NCBI RefSeq assembly: GCF_022179325.1
Contig: NZ_BPQQ01000061.1
Span: 1 to 32,703 of the forward strand
Origin: Methylobacterium isbiliense
GTDB taxonomy: Bacteria; Pseudomonadota; Alphaproteobacteria; Rhizobiales; Beijerinckiaceae
Direction of reading: 5' to 3'
DNA length: 32,703 nucleotides
Shown here: positions 24,015-32,703 of the stretch, one piece after another
Numbering within the stretch: the first letter of the stretch is position 1
Layout of the letters: each line of letters starts with the position of its first letter
Position numbers and translations under genes: made by a program
Notes under the pieces: model-generated
Told to the model about the DNA's origin: nothing
Databases searched by the model: none
Seen by the model: the letters and a program-made list of their open reading frames with translations, nothing else

Positions 24015-27000
24015 ATGTTCACGTTCCTCGTCAGCCAGTCTCTGAAGAACCGCCTTCTGGTGCTCGCCCTGACCGGTGTGCTGGTGCTCTATGGCGCGTT
24101 CAGCATCACCAAACTGCCGGTCGACGTCTTTCCGGACCTCAACCGGCCGACAGTGACCATCATGACCGAGGCAGAGGGCTACGCCCCGCCCGAAGTCGAG
24201 CAATTGGTCACTTACCCCATAGAAACCCGAATGAACGGGCTGCCGGGTGTTACCCGCGTGCGGTCCGTCTCGGGCGTCGGGCTGTCGATCGTCTACGTCG
24301 AGTTCGACTGGGGCACCGACATCTACCGCAACCGCCAGCAGATCGCCGAGCGTCTGAGCCTCGTCCAGGACCAGCTGCCGCGCGGGGTGACTCCGGTGAT
24401 GGGGCCGATCTCCTCGATCATGGGCCAGATCCTGCTGGTTGCGGTAACGAGCGACAAAGCCAGTCCGATGGAGGTGCGCGAGGCCGCCGACTTCGTGATC
24501 CGGCCGCGCCTGCTGACCATTCCGGGCGTCGCGCAGGTCATTCCGATCGGCGGTGAGGTGCGCCAGTTCCGCGTTGCGCCCAACCCGGCGGCTATGCGCA
24601 CGCTCGGCGTGACCAATGCCCAGCTGGAAACCGCACTCACCCAGTTCGGCACCAACACCGGTGGCGGGTTTACCGACCAGTACGCCCGCGAGTACCTGAT
24701 CCGGAACATCGGCCGCACGATGAGCCTCGACGACCTGCGCAACGTGGTCGTCACCACCGTCAACAACGCCCCGGTCTACCTCCGGCAGATCGCCGAGGTG
24801 TCGTTCTCGGCCAAGGTTAAGCGCGGCGATGCCGGCTATCTCGGCAAGCCGGCGGTGATCGTCTCAGTCGAGAAGCAGCCCGACGTCGACACCGTCAAAC
24901 TGTCCCACACCATTGAACAGGCGTTAGGCGAGATCACTCGGACGTTGCCGAACGGCATCAAGGCCGATCAGATCCTGTTCCGGCAGGCCAACTTCATCGA
25001 GACCTCGATCGCCAACGTCGAGCGGGTGCTGCTGGAGGCCATCGTCGTGGTGGCCGTGGTGCTGTTCGCGTTCCTCCTGAACGTGCGCACCACGGCGATC
25101 TCGCTGCTCGCAATTCCGGTCTCGATCCTAACTACGGCGGTGGTCTTCCGCCTGTTCGGGCTGTCGATCAACACGATGACCCTGGGCGGCTTGGCCATCG
25201 CCATCGGCGAACTGGTCGACGACGCCGTGGTCGACGTCGAGAACATCTTCCGGCGTCTCGGCGAGAACAGAAAGGCCGGCAACCCGAAGAGCGTGTTCCA
25301 AGTGGTAGTGGAGGCCTCCAATGAGGTGCGATCCGGCATCGTCTACGCGACGCTGATCATCATCCTGGTGTTCGTGCCTCTGTTCGCCCTGTCGGGCATC
25401 GAGGGCCGCCTCTTCGCCCCCCTCGGGCAGGCCTACATCATCTCGATCCTGGCCAGCCTCGTCACCTCGATCACGTTGACCCCGGTGCTGGCCGCCTGGC
25501 TGCTGCCGGGCCTGAAAAACCTTGAAGAGCATGACAGCCGGTTTCTCAAGCTGCTCAAGCGCGGCAACGCCGCGCTGCTCAGGGTGGCATTCCGCCATCA
25601 GCGTCTGCTGGTCAGCACGGTCGCCCTCGCGGTTCTCGGCGCTGGCATTGCCGCCTGGCAGCTGCCGCGGGCGTTCCTGCCGCCGTTCAACGAGGGCAGC
25701 TTTACCGTCAACATGACCTTCAACCCGGGTATCTCGCTGGCCGAGAGCAACCGGGTCGGTCTGATCGCCGAGAAGCTGCTGCAGCAAATCCCCGAGGTGG
25801 CGGCCGTCGGCCGGCGCACCGGCCGGGCCGAGCTCGATGAGCACGCTGAAGGGGTGCACTCCTCGGAAATCGAGGTCGAGCTGAAAGCCGGCGAAGGCCG
25901 GCCGAAGGACGCCATCGTCGCCGACCTGCGCCAGCGTCTGGCGGTGCTGCCGGTCAGCGTCAATGTCGGGCAGCCGATCTCGCACCGGCTCGACCACATG
26001 CTCTCGGGCGTGCGTGCCGAGATCGCCCTCAAGATCTTCGGCGAGGACTTGGATGCGCTGCGCCGCATCGCGGGCAGCCTCCAGGAGAGGATGCGGCAGA
26101 TCCCGGGCCTAGTCGACCTGCAGATCGAGAAGCAGGTGCGCATCCCGCAGCTGGAGATCCGCGTCGACTACACCCGCGCGGCCCTCTACGGCGTGCAGCC
26201 CTCCGCGGTGGTCGAGCAGCTGAGCCGCCTGTCCAATGGGCGGGTAATCTCGACGGTGGTCGATGGCGTGCGCCGCTTCGACGTGCTGATCCGCCTGCCG
26301 GAGGATCAGCGCACCACCGCTGGCCTGGGCGATCTCCTGCTGGAAACTCCCTCCGGCTGGGTGCCGGCCCGCCAGGTCGCCGACATCCGCGAGACCGATG
26401 GCCCCAACCAGATCCTGCGCGAGAACTCACGCCGGCGGCTGGTCGTGCAGGCCAACACCAACGGTGAGAGCGATATGGCCACGATCGTGACGGCCATTCG
26501 CCAGGCGATCGCCGACGAAAAGCTGCCGCCCGGGTTCTTCACCAGCCTGGAGGGCACCTTCCAGGCCCAGGAGGAGGCCACCCAGACCATCGCCGCCCTG
26601 TCGGCGCTGTCGCTCGCGCTGATCTTCGCCATTCTCTACAGCCGCTACCGCTCAGCCGCCCTGGCGCTGATCATCATGGGCAATGTGCCGCTCGCGCTGA
26701 TCGGCTCCGTGGCAGCGCTGTGGCTGGTCGGCCAGCCGCTCAGCGTCGCCTCGATGATCGGGTTCATCACGCTGACCGGCATCGCCGCCCGGAACGGCAT
26801 CTTGAAGATCAGTCACTACCTGAACCTGGCGCTGCACGAGGACGTGCCGTTCGGCCGCGATCTGGTGATCCGCGGCAGCCTGGAGCGGCTGACCCCGGTG
26901 CTGATGACGGCGCTGTCCGCCGGTGTCGCGCTGGTGCCGCTGCTCTACGATGCAGCGTCACCGGGCAAGGAGATCCTGCACCCGGTCGCGGTGACGATCT

Positions 27001-27152
27001 TTGGCGGTCTGATCAGCGCCACACTGCTCGACACGTTCCTGACGCCAATCCTGTTCCTCCGGTTCGGCCGCAAGCCGCTTGAGCGCCTGCGCTCGTCCCC
27101 TGTTCAGGCTGCCTCGCCCGGCGCGCACGCGCCGCCGCGGGAGGCGTTCTGA
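24015..27152 (+). CDS. CusA/CzcA-type heavy-metal RND pump
   Basis: The protein is 1045 residues, full length for the HME-RND family. It is a proton-driven trimeric inner-membrane pump exporting metal ions from periplasm or cytosol. Visible landmarks are TM1 ([18 protein letters not shown]), the [20 protein letters not shown] block, the proton-relay motif in TM4 ([15 protein letters not shown], acidic residues about 402-412), TM5-6 around [20 protein letters not shown], and the TM10-12 segment with [20 protein letters not shown]. The relay motif differs from both CusA and CzcA textbook versions, so copper versus divalent-cation specificity is not set by it. The gene context favours copper/silver. 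No outer-membrane channel gene is nearby. Confidence 0.92.
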   Translation: MFTFLVSQSLKNRLLVLALTGVLVLYGAFSITKLPVDVFPDLNRPTVTIMTEAEGYAPPEVEQLVTYPIETRMNGLPGVTRVRSVSGVGLSIVYVEFDWGTDIYRNRQQIAERLSLVQDQLPRGVTPVMGPISSIMGQILLVAVTSDKASPMEVREAADFVIRPRLLTIPGVAQVIPIGGEVRQFRVAPNPAAMRTLGVTNAQLETALTQFGTNTGGGFTDQYAREYLIRNIGRTMSLDDLRNVVVTTVNNAPVYLRQIAEVSFSAKVKRGDAGYLGKPAVIVSVEKQPDVDTVKLSHTIEQALGEITRTLPNGIKADQILFRQANFIETSIANVERVLLEAIVVVAVVLFAFLLNVRTTAISLLAIPVSILTTAVVFRLFGLSINTMTLGGLAIAIGELVDDAVVDVENIFRRLGENRKAGNPKSVFQVVVEASNEVRSGIVYATLIIILVFVPLFALSGIEGRLFAPLGQAYIISILASLVTSITLTPVLAAWLLPGLKNLEEHDSRFLKLLKRGNAALLRVAFRHQRLLVSTVALAVLGAGIAAWQLPRAFLPPFNEGSFTVNMTFNPGISLAESNRVGLIAEKLLQQIPEVAAVGRRTGRAELDEHAEGVHSSEIEVELKAGEGRPKDAIVADLRQRLAVLPVSVNVGQPISHRLDHMLSGVRAEIALKIFGEDLDALRRIAGSLQERMRQIPGLVDLQIEKQVRIPQLEIRVDYTRAALYGVQPSAVVEQLSRLSNGRVISTVVDGVRRFDVLIRLPEDQRTTAGLGDLLLETPSGWVPARQVADIRETDGPNQILRENSRRRLVVQANTNGESDMATIVTAIRQAIADEKLPPGFFTSLEGTFQAQEEATQTIAALSALSLALIFAILYSRYRSAALALIIMGNVPLALIGSVAALWLVGQPLSVASMIGFITLTGIAARNGILKISHYLNLALHEDVPFGRDLVIRGSLERLTPVLMTALSAGVALVPLLYDAASPGKEILHPVAVTIFGGLISATLLDTFLTPILFLRFGRKPLERLRSSPVQAASPGAHAPPREAF

Positions 27153-27186
27153 GCCCCTGACAAAGCAACAAGGAAGGAGAAATCTC

Positions 27187-27552
27187 ATGGTGTTCTGGAG
27201 GGTCGCCGTCGTTGGAAGCCTGCTGATGACCCTGCCGGTTCAGGCTCACGAGGTTGCCGGCAAGTTCGGCGGCCGGGTGACCGATGCTGGCAAGTACCAC
27301 GTCGAGATGGTCGCCAAGGACAAGACCCTCGACGTCTATGTGCTCGACAACAGCGAGAAGCCCCTACCCGCCACCGGGTTCAAGGGCATCGCGATCCTGG
27401 TGGTGAACGGCAAGCCCGCGCGCATCACGCTTGCGCCCGCCGACGCCCAGAAACTGACCGGCACGGCCGAGGTGGCCCTGGGTGCCGCGCCCAAGGGCGC
27501 GGTGCAGCTCACGGCGCCCGACGGCACGACCGCCAGTGGAAAATTCAACTAA
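27187..27552 (+). CDS. Exported small protein of the RND operon
   Basis: The protein is 121 residues with AAGGAGA before the ATG. A signal peptide (MVFWRVAVVGSLLMTLPVQA, cleaved before HEVAG) precedes a single beta-rich domain: GGRVTDAGKYHVEMVAKDKT, LDVYVLDNSEKPLPATGFKG, and a C-terminal GAVQLTAPDGTTASGKFN. The layout resembles the N-terminal beta domain of the fused adaptor in the same operon. It lies 34 bases after the pump gene and 27 before a DUF305 gene, so it is co-transcribed. Likely a periplasmic accessory factor; no biochemical role is known to me. Confidence 0.75.
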   Translation: MVFWRVAVVGSLLMTLPVQAHEVAGKFGGRVTDAGKYHVEMVAKDKTLDVYVLDNSEKPLPATGFKGIAILVVNGKPARITLAPADAQKLTGTAEVALGAAPKGAVQLTAPDGTTASGKFN

Positions 27553-27579
27553 ACCAAAAGAAGCAAAGGAATAAAGCTT

Positions 27580-28014
27580 ATGATCATCGCCCGCACCCTG
27601 CTGGCCGCTGCACTGCTCACCACCGGCCTCTCTGGCGCTGCCCTGGCGCAGAGCGCTCACACCCACGGCGCACATCAGCCCACCGCCAACGAGGCGAGCG
27701 ATGCGCATCAGGCCGAGATGCAGAAGATGATCGCCGACATGATGCCGGCCCCGAACGACCCGCCGTCGACCCAGGATTTCAAGAAGGCCGATATGGCGAT
27801 GATGCACGCCATGCACGTGGCCTACACCGGCAATGCCGACATCGACTTCCGCACGCACATGATCCCGCACCACCAGGGTGCCATCGACATGGCCAAGGTG
27901 GCGCTCAAGCACGCCAAGGACCCCAAGACCAAGGCGATGGCTCAGAAGATCATTGAAGATCAAGTAAAAGAAATTGCCGAGATGCAGGCTTGGCTGAAGA
28001 AGAACGGCAAATGA
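27580..28014 (+). CDS. Exported DUF305 protein
   Basis: The protein is 144 residues. Signal peptide MIIARTLLAAALLTTGLSGA (cleavage after ALAQ), then a His/Met-rich mature part (SAHTHGAHQPTANEASDAHQ) and the DUF305 four-helix core. The family signature is FRTHMIPHHQGAIDMAKVAL. DUF305 proteins such as CopM bind copper in the periplasm and are common in copper islands. It is the last gene of the RND operon, followed by a strong terminator. A second DUF305 gene lies at 30002. Confidence 0.9.
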   Translation: MIIARTLLAAALLTTGLSGAALAQSAHTHGAHQPTANEASDAHQAEMQKMIADMMPAPNDPPSTQDFKKADMAMMHAMHVAYTGNADIDFRTHMIPHHQGAIDMAKVALKHAKDPKTKAMAQKIIEDQVKEIAEMQAWLKKNGK

Positions 28015-28021
28015 AACTGGA

Positions 28022-28046
28022 GGCCCGCTTCGGCGGGCCTTCTTTG
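28022..28046 (+). terminator. Rho-independent terminator of the RND operon
   Basis: GGCCCGC (28022-28028), a TTCG tetraloop and GCGGGCC (28033-28039) are followed by TTCTTTG. The stem is perfect and the loop is the stable UUCG type. It lies 8 bases after the DUF305 stop. Confidence 0.9.
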
Positions 28047-28096
28047 TAACACAACCAAAACAACAAACCCGCTCACATCATAAACAGAGAGGGCTC

Positions 28097-29434
28097 TTGT
28101 TTACGCCAGTCTGGCTCCACGACCTAGTTCATCAAATCGCCGGCCTCGACTATCCCCACGATCACTGGTGGATGGATCTGATGGCCGCGCTGGTCTTCGT
28201 CGTCGCGCCGACGTGGACGGTGTGGCTCCTGGTGCGCTTCGGTCTGCGCGCGCTAGGCCTGCAGCTTCATGGTGAGCGGCCTACGTCGACGATGCGCGTG
28301 GGCGCACCACCTGAACCCAGTGCTGCCGTCGTGACGGTCGCCGCACATGGTGCCCACGGTCAAGGCCTCGAGCGCTATGTACTCAAAGCGACCTGCCGCT
28401 TCCAGGTTCGTCTCATCCTTCTTTCCCTGATGACGCTGCCAGCGGCGTGGTTCCTGCTGGAAATTCCCAAGCATATCATCAACCACGCCCTGACTGACAC
28501 CAATGGCGACGGCTATCCGGAGATGACAATCCTGGGGCTCCGGGTTGGGCGTCTGGAACTCCTGCTATTTCTGTGCGGCGGCTACCTTGCTGTCCTGACG
28601 GCGAGCTTCCTGCTGAAGCTTCAGGTCAACCGCGCGCGCGGCCGTGTGAACGAACGTCTCGTGCGCCGCTTGCGCTTGGCCGTCCTCAAGCGCGCGCAGA
28701 GGGAGCTGTCGCCTGGCCGTCGCGCGACGCTGTCTGCAGTCGCTATGCATGAAGTCGAGCCGGTCGGTTATTTCGGTAGCGCCCTCGTCGCGGTGCCGCT
28801 CGTACAAGGCGGCACACTGGCGACTAGCATCGTATTCCTCTTTCTTCAGAACGCCGCTCTGGCGCTCGCTGCCCTCATCATGCTGCCAGTGCAGGTGGCC
28901 ATTCTGCCGCGTCTGCAGCGACGCTTGAATGCGAAGGTGCGTGAGCGAGTTCATGCGACGCGGGCGCTGGGAGGATCCCTCACTGCGACCAGCCATGCCT
29001 CAGCAAGCTTAGAAGCACCAATTTTGCACGGCGAGCAGGCCTCCCTCGCTCTGAGCAAGCAAATGAGACAAGTTGAAATTCTTGAACTGGTCCGCAACGA
29101 GATCAATGACCTCAAAGGCCTGCTCAAAGGCCTTTACAATTTCACCTCCAACCTAACGCCATTCTTCTTCTTCTCAATCGGCGGCTACCTTGTCGTCCAA
29201 GAGCGCCTGACGCTCGGCGCGCTCGTCGCCGCCCTAGCAGCCTATAAAGAGATAGCCCCTGCGTTACGTGAACTGTTCGATTTTGTTCAAAGCTGGTCTG
29301 ATGCCAGATCGCGCTTTGGAGAAATAAATCACGCTCTCTCGCGCGCTGAACCAGCGCTTGATACCGATAGTAAGCTGCAAGCGCCCCTGGTGACGAGTCA
29401 ATACAAACTCAACCATTCCATAACTGCTGCCTAG
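28097..29434 (+). CDS. ABC exporter membrane domain without ATPase domain
   Basis: The protein is 445 residues from the TTG at 28097, preceded by GAGAGGG; the Met at residue 26 (MDLMAALVFVV) is an alternative. It has about six membrane helices: residues ~29-50, ~105-125 (LILLSLMTLPAAWFLLEI), ~153-175, two in ~225-270, and ~355-380 (FFFFSIGGYLVVQERLTL). The arrangement matches the type-1 ABC exporter membrane domain, with GALVAALAAYKEIAPALREL near the end. The nucleotide-binding domain that normally follows is absent: the frame ends after ~60 residues of linker. It is either a half-transporter whose ATPase is elsewhere or a truncated gene. Substrate unknown. Confidence 0.65.
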   Translation: MFTPVWLHDLVHQIAGLDYPHDHWWMDLMAALVFVVAPTWTVWLLVRFGLRALGLQLHGERPTSTMRVGAPPEPSAAVVTVAAHGAHGQGLERYVLKATCRFQVRLILLSLMTLPAAWFLLEIPKHIINHALTDTNGDGYPEMTILGLRVGRLELLLFLCGGYLAVLTASFLLKLQVNRARGRVNERLVRRLRLAVLKRAQRELSPGRRATLSAVAMHEVEPVGYFGSALVAVPLVQGGTLATSIVFLFLQNAALALAALIMLPVQVAILPRLQRRLNAKVRERVHATRALGGSLTATSHASASLEAPILHGEQASLALSKQMRQVEILELVRNEINDLKGLLKGLYNFTSNLTPFFFFSIGGYLVVQERLTLGALVAALAAYKEIAPALRELFDFVQSWSDARSRFGEINHALSRAEPALDTDSKLQAPLVTSQYKLNHSITAA

Positions 29435-29625
29435 TCGGAGCCGGAATGTAGCCACCGATGTCGAATGCCGAAGCACAGCAGGAGAAAGGAAAAATTTGAA
29501 CCAACGACGGGCTAGATAGTTGGCATTCTGAGCTGAAATTATGATTTCGTCCAGTGTTATGCGCTGCGACGGGGCTTTATATTTGTCTGTTAGGTCTATG
29601 GTATGCATGAAAAGGGAGAAATATT
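29435..29625. other. Intergenic between ABC gene and Csp-like gene
   Basis: AT-richer than its surroundings, it likely contains the promoter for 29626. A minus-strand frame spanning 29264-29608 was judged a shadow of the ABC gene's 3' end plus spacer. Confidence 0.35.
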
Positions 29626-29958
29626 ATGCATCAGATGTCAAGTGAGATGCAACATTGCATCGAGGAATGCTTGCGTTGCTACCAGACCTGCCTGGGCATG
29701 GCGTCAAATCATTGTCTGCCAGCCGGCGGTAAGCACGTCCAGCCGGAGCACTTCCGGCTGATGATGGCGTGCGCCGAGATCTGCCGGACCAGCGCGCATT
29801 TCATGCTGATCGGGCTGCCCGAGCACAAGCACACCTGCCGGGCCTGCGCCGACGTATGTGAGGCCTGCGCCAAAAGCTGTGAGCAGGTCGGCGACATGCA
29901 GGATTGCGTCGAGACCTGCCGGCGCTGCGCCGAGAGCTGCCGCACGATGGCGGCCTGA
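29626..29958 (+). CDS. Four-helix-bundle copper-storage protein (Csp-like)
   Basis: The protein is 110 residues without a signal peptide, so it is cytosolic like Csp3. It is packed with cysteines in helical spacing: CIEECLRCYQTCLGMASNHC, later CAEICRTSAHF, CRACADVCEACAKSCEQVGD and CVETCRRCAESCR. Csp proteins (DUF326 family) line the core of a four-helix bundle with thiolates and store many Cu(I) ions. An AAGGGAG lies before the ATG. It sits between the RND operon and the cueR-copA pair, fitting a role in buffering cytosolic copper. Cysteine content and length look complete. Confidence 0.9.
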   Translation: MHQMSSEMQHCIEECLRCYQTCLGMASNHCLPAGGKHVQPEHFRLMMACAEICRTSAHFMLIGLPEHKHTCRACADVCEACAKSCEQVGDMQDCVETCRRCAESCRTMAA

Positions 29959-30001
29959 GCACCTTTTCCCTCGGTTTGTCGGTCGAAAGAAGGAGTCACT
30001 C

Positions 30002-30481
30002 ATGAAATCCCTGTTCATTGCCGCACTGATCAGCGGGGCCGCGCTCGCCACCCCTGCCTTCGCCCAGCAGCATGCGCACGACACCCAGAGCGCTGTGAAG
30101 CTGCCCGAAGCCTGTAAAGCTGCGGCTCAGGCCGGTGGAAAGGAGAGCATGATGAGGGACATGCAAAACCAGATGTCCCAGAGCATGCAAGGCATGTCCG
30201 GTCAGATGTCGGAAACCCAGAAGGGCCTACACCAGGCCATGATGAGCATGAACGGCCCGATGATGCAGGGCATGATGGCCGGTGATGCCGACGTGGCCTG
30301 GATCTGCGCGATGATCCCGCACCATCAGGGTGCAATCGACATGGCGCGTGCCGGTCTGAAGGGCGCGGACAATGCCGAGAGCAAGCGCCTCGCCGAGAAA
30401 ACCATTGAGGAACAGGAGAAGAGCATCAAGGAGCTGACCGCCTGGCTCGACAAGCACGCTAAGAAGGAGGGCAACCAGTAG
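30002..30481 (+). CDS. Exported Met-rich DUF305 protein
   Basis: The protein is 159 residues. Signal peptide MKSLFIAALISGAALATPAF (cleaved after AQ). Residues ~45-100 form a methionine-rich helix with many M and Q residues (MMRDMQNQMSQSMQG, MMSMNGPMMQGMMAGD), well suited to Cu(I) or Ag(I). The DUF305 signature ICAMIPHHQGAIDMARAGLK follows, then a charged C-terminal helix (EEQEKSIKELTAWLDKHAKK). It starts 43 bases after the Csp-like gene, probably in the same transcript. It is about 35% like the first DUF305 protein by eye in the core only. Confidence 0.9.
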   Translation: MKSLFIAALISGAALATPAFAQQHAHDTQSAVKLPEACKAAAQAGGKESMMRDMQNQMSQSMQGMSGQMSETQKGLHQAMMSMNGPMMQGMMAGDADVAWICAMIPHHQGAIDMARAGLKGADNAESKRLAEKTIEEQEKSIKELTAWLDKHAKKEGNQ

Positions 30482-30497
30482 CGCTCGGCGGATCCGG

Positions 30498-30926
30498 TCA
30501 GTGCCACGCGGGGTGTTCTCCTTGGCAGGTTGGCGCCTCGCCGGTCTCCAGGCTCTGGATGATCGGGCAGTCCGGCCGCCCGTCGCCGTCACAGGCTTCG
30601 GCCAGGGTGCGCAGGCTGTCCGCCATCTCCTGCAGCTGCCGGGCCCGTTCCTCGAGTTCTTTGATGTGGGTCAGCGCGACCGCCTTCACCTCAGCGTTAC
30701 TGCGGCTCTGATCGCTCCACAGATCCAAGAGGAGCCGGATGCGCTCAATCGAAAACCCAAGGTCGCGGGCGCGGCGGATGAACCCGAGGCGATGTAGGTC
30801 GGCCGGGCCGTAATCGCGGTAGCCGCTGGTGCGACGGCCCACCGGCGGCACCAAGCCGATGCTCTCGTAGTAGCGGATCATCTTGGCCGACACGCCTGAG
30901 GCTTGCGCCGCCTGCCCGATGTTCAT
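30498..30926 (-). CDS. cueR: Copper-responsive MerR-family regulator CueR/HmrR
   Basis: The protein is 142 residues. The MerR winged helix is MNIGQAAQASGVSAKMIRYY, then ESIGLVPPVGRRTSGYRDYG. A dimerisation helix (KELEERARQLQEMADSLRTL) follows, and the metal-binding loop has C-x7-C in CDGDGRPDCP, the CueR/HmrR signature for monovalent Cu, Ag or Au. The tail adds a Cys and His (TCQGEHPAWH). It activates a promoter with a long 19-bp spacer by untwisting it. It is divergent from the copA-type gene, and the operator lies between them. Confident family and likely function. Confidence 0.92.
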   Translation of the reverse strand: MNIGQAAQASGVSAKMIRYYESIGLVPPVGRRTSGYRDYGPADLHRLGFIRRARDLGFSIERIRLLLDLWSDQSRSNAEVKAVALTHIKELEERARQLQEMADSLRTLAEACDGDGRPDCPIIQSLETGEAPTCQGEHPAWH

Positions 30927-30945
30927 CGTCCCTGCCCTTTCCCTG

Positions 30946-30976
30946 TTGACCTTCCCATGATGGGAAGGTGCAGGCT
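30946..30976 (+). promoter_or_regulatory. CueR-controlled copA promoter
   Basis: The -35 TTGACC (30946-30951) and a weak -10 CAGGCT (30971-30976) are 19 bases apart, the long spacer typical of MerR-family promoters. The spacer holds a perfect 21-bp dyad at 30949-30969: ACCTTCCC, ATGAT centre, GGGAAGGT. This is nearly the same as the well-known E. coli copA CueR box. It should drive copA and possibly cueR divergently. Confidence 0.85.
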
Positions 30977-31008
30977 GCCTGGCAAGAGGATCACGACAGG
31001 ACCCCGCC

Positions 31009-32703
31009 ATGACCGACCACGCCCACGACCGCCCGCAGGATCAGACTGCCAACGCCGCCAGCTGCTGCGGTGGAACGCGCAAGGCGACGACCGCCGATCA
31101 GGCTGCGGCGCCTGCCGAACATGGTCACAGCTGCTGCGGGGAGCATGGCAAGGCGGTGCCGGCAGCCCACGACCACGCTCCTCACGGTCATGACCATCAT
31201 CATGCGCATGACCACGCCGGCCCGGCGGCCGAGGGGACCGTCAAGGACCCGGTCTGCGGGATGACGGTCGACCCGCACACGGCCAAGCATCGCGCCCAAC
31301 ACAACGGGCGCCCCTACTACTTCTGCTCGGCCGGCTGCCAGGCGAAGTTCACGGCCGACCCGGCGCGCTACCTCGACCCGGCCAGTGCCACTGCGAAGGC
31401 CGAACCCGTGCCCGAGGGCACGATCTATACCTGCCCGATGCACCCCGAAGTTCGCCAGGTCGGTCCCGGATCCTGCCCGATCTGCGGCATGGCACTGGAG
31501 CCGCTGCTGGTCAGCGCCGACACCGGCCCGAGCACCGAGCTGGTCGACATGACCCGGCGGTTCTGGATCGGCCTGGTGCTGACGCTGCCGGTGTTCGCGC
31601 TGGAAATGGGCGGTCACCTGACTGGCCTGGTTGATCGCCTCGGCCAGCAGAACAGCAACTGGCTGCAGCTGGTGCTGGCCACGCCGGTGGTGCTGTGGGC
31701 CGGCTGGCCGTTCTTCGAACGCGGCTGGGCGTCGGTGAAGAGCCGCAACCTCAACATGTTCACGCTGATCGCCCTCGGCACCGGCGTGGCCTGGCTCTAC
31801 AGCGTGGTGGCCACCGTGGCGCCGGGGGTGTTCCCGGCCGAGCTGCGCGGCCATGACGGCGCCGTGCCAGCCTACTTCGAGGCCGCGGCGGTGATCACCG
31901 TGCTGGTGCTCTTGGGCCAGGTGCTGGAGCTGCGCGCCCGCGAAAGCACCAGCGGCGCCCTGCGCGCCTTGCTCGATCTCGCCCCGAAGACCGCTCGCCG
32001 GATCCGAGCTGACGGCAGCGAGGAGGAGATCGGCCTCGACGCCGTCCAGGTTGGGGATCGCCTGCGCGTGCGCCCCGGTGAAAAGGTCCCGGTCGACGGC
32101 ACCGTGATCGAGGGCCGTTCGTCAGTGGACGAGGCGCTGGTCACTGGCGAGGCGATGCCGGTCAGCAAGGATGTCGGGGCCGCCGTGATCGGTGGCACCC
32201 TCAACCAGAGCGGCGCCCTGGTGATCGAGGCCAAAAACGTCGGCCGCGACACCATGCTGGCGCGCATCGTCCAACTGGTCGCCGAGGCTCAACGGAGCCG
32301 CGCGCCGATCCAGCGGCTGGCCGATCAGGTGGCCGGCTGGTTCGTGCCGGTGGTCATGGCAGTCGCCGCACTGGCGTTCATCGCCTGGTTCGCGGTCGGC
32401 CCCGAGCCGCGCTTCACCTACGGCCTGCTGGCCGCGGTGGCGGTGTTGATCATCGCCTGCCCGTGCGCCCTCGGACTGGCCACGCCGATGTCGATCATGG
32501 TGGGCGTTGGCCGCGGCGCCCAGGCCGGCGTGCTGATCAAGAACGCCGAGGCGCTCGAGCGCATGGAGAAGATCACCACGCTGGTGGTCGACAAGACCGG
32601 CACGCTCACCGAGGGCAAGCCGGCGGTCACCCAGGTGGTCCCGGCCGAAGGGTTCACGGAAGCCGAGATCCTGCAGCTGGCTGCCAGCGTCGAGCGCGCC
32701 AGC
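31009..32703 (+). CDS. copA: Cu+ P1B-type ATPase CopA (runs off the window)
   Basis: The 565 visible residues start [20 protein letters not shown]; the C-terminal part lies beyond 32703. The N-terminus carries CCGG and CCGEHG motifs and a His-rich run, then a YHS domain ([16 protein letters not shown], near residue 85) and a heavy-metal-binding block [20 protein letters not shown] (near 140). Membrane helices follow ([18 protein letters not shown] and onward). The actuator motif reads TGEAMPV. The ion-binding motif is [13 protein letters not shown], and the phosphorylation site VVDKTGTLT places its Asp at about residue 528. The CPC motif sets Cu+/Ag+ transport out of the cytosol. It has no classical HMA domain at the start, replaced by YHS and the second block. 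CueR controls it. Confidence 0.92.
   Translation, partial: MTDHAHDRPQDQTANAASCCGGTRKATTADQAAAPAEHGHSCCGEHGKAVPAAHDHAPHGHDHHHAHDHAGPAAEGTVKDPVCGMTVDPHTAKHRAQHNGRPYYFCSAGCQAKFTADPARYLDPASATAKAEPVPEGTIYTCPMHPEVRQVGPGSCPICGMALEPLLVSADTGPSTELVDMTRRFWIGLVLTLPVFALEMGGHLTGLVDRLGQQNSNWLQLVLATPVVLWAGWPFFERGWASVKSRNLNMFTLIALGTGVAWLYSVVATVAPGVFPAELRGHDGAVPAYFEAAAVITVLVLLGQVLELRARESTSGALRALLDLAPKTARRIRADGSEEEIGLDAVQVGDRLRVRPGEKVPVDGTVIEGRSSVDEALVTGEAMPVSKDVGAAVIGGTLNQSGALVIEAKNVGRDTMLARIVQLVAEAQRSRAPIQRLADQVAGWFVPVVMAVAALAFIAWFAVGPEPRFTYGLLAAVAVLIIACPCALGLATPMSIMVGVGRGAQAGVLIKNAEALERMEKITTLVVDKTGTLTEGKPAVTQVVPAEGFTEAEILQLAASVERAS

Noticed and set aside
29264-29608. A minus-strand frame over the end of the ABC gene
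   Set aside because: Its first 40 residues look plausible, but most of it is antisense to the ABC gene and no family is recognisable.
30991-31854. A 287-codon minus-strand frame antisense to copA
   Set aside because: A GC shadow; copA motifs on the plus strand are clear.

Overview
The window looks like an accessory region (plasmid, or an island full of mobile-element debris) from a GC-rich alphaproteobacterium of the order Hyphomicrobiales, most likely Methylobacterium or Methylorubrum. The basis is the CtrA sequence, a MucR/Ros-family regulator, IS66 with a DUF6429-like remnant, and a copper-island gene set typical of that group. The genus call is an inference from protein flavour and was not searched. 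No rRNA, tRNA, CRISPR array or replication initiator was seen.

Layout. (1) 1-3.3 kb is insertion-sequence debris: the end of an ISL3-type transposase, a complete IS21-family element (istA/istB), and the N-terminal stub of an IS630-type transposase. (2) 3.3-6.5 kb holds five small minus-strand genes of unknown function. Across a 760-bp gap containing a perfect 22-bp palindrome, a plus-strand cluster (7.3-10.3 kb) encodes an SF2 helicase-like P-loop ATPase and three unknown small proteins. A bidirectional terminator-like hairpin closes this block. (3) 10.4-11.5 kb has a basic unknown protein and an HNH nuclease-like protein. (4) 11.8-12.9 kb is a predicted toxin-antitoxin pair (MerR-like/DUF433 antitoxin plus DUF5615 PIN-like toxin). 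(5) 13.2-13.9 kb encodes a full-length CtrA, the alphaproteobacterial cell-cycle master regulator, outside any obvious core context. (6) 14.1-15.0 kb is a GyrI-like protein divergent from an ArsR-type repressor. (7) 15.3-16.6 kb is a tight AbrB-type antitoxin / VapC toxin / serine recombinase operon. (8) 16.6-18.7 kb contains remnants (Abi-type C-terminus, IS66 tail, DUF6429-like fragment, MFS fragment) and an intact MucR-like regulator.

(9) 18.8-32.7 kb is a copper/heavy-metal resistance island. Three exported histidine-rich proteins and the remains of an older HME-RND pump, cut beside a 259-bp terminal-inverted-repeat element, precede a probable operon. That operon comprises an exported Cys/His protein, a fused CusB/CzcB-type adaptor, a CusA/CzcA-type RND pump, an exported small protein and a DUF305 protein, and ends at a UUCG-loop terminator. 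An ABC exporter membrane domain without ATPase, a cytosolic four-helix copper-storage (Csp-like) protein and a second DUF305 protein follow. The island ends with divergent cueR and copA-type P1B-ATPase genes sharing a CueR operator; copA runs off the window.

Working model (inference): CueR senses cytosolic Cu(I) and activates the P-type ATPase, Csp buffers cytosolic copper, the RND pump clears periplasmic metal, and the DUF305 and His-rich exported proteins bind periplasmic metal. The most unusual elements are the mobile-region CtrA copy, the toxin/antitoxin/recombinase operon, the orphan helicase cluster with its palindrome, and the fused RND adaptor.
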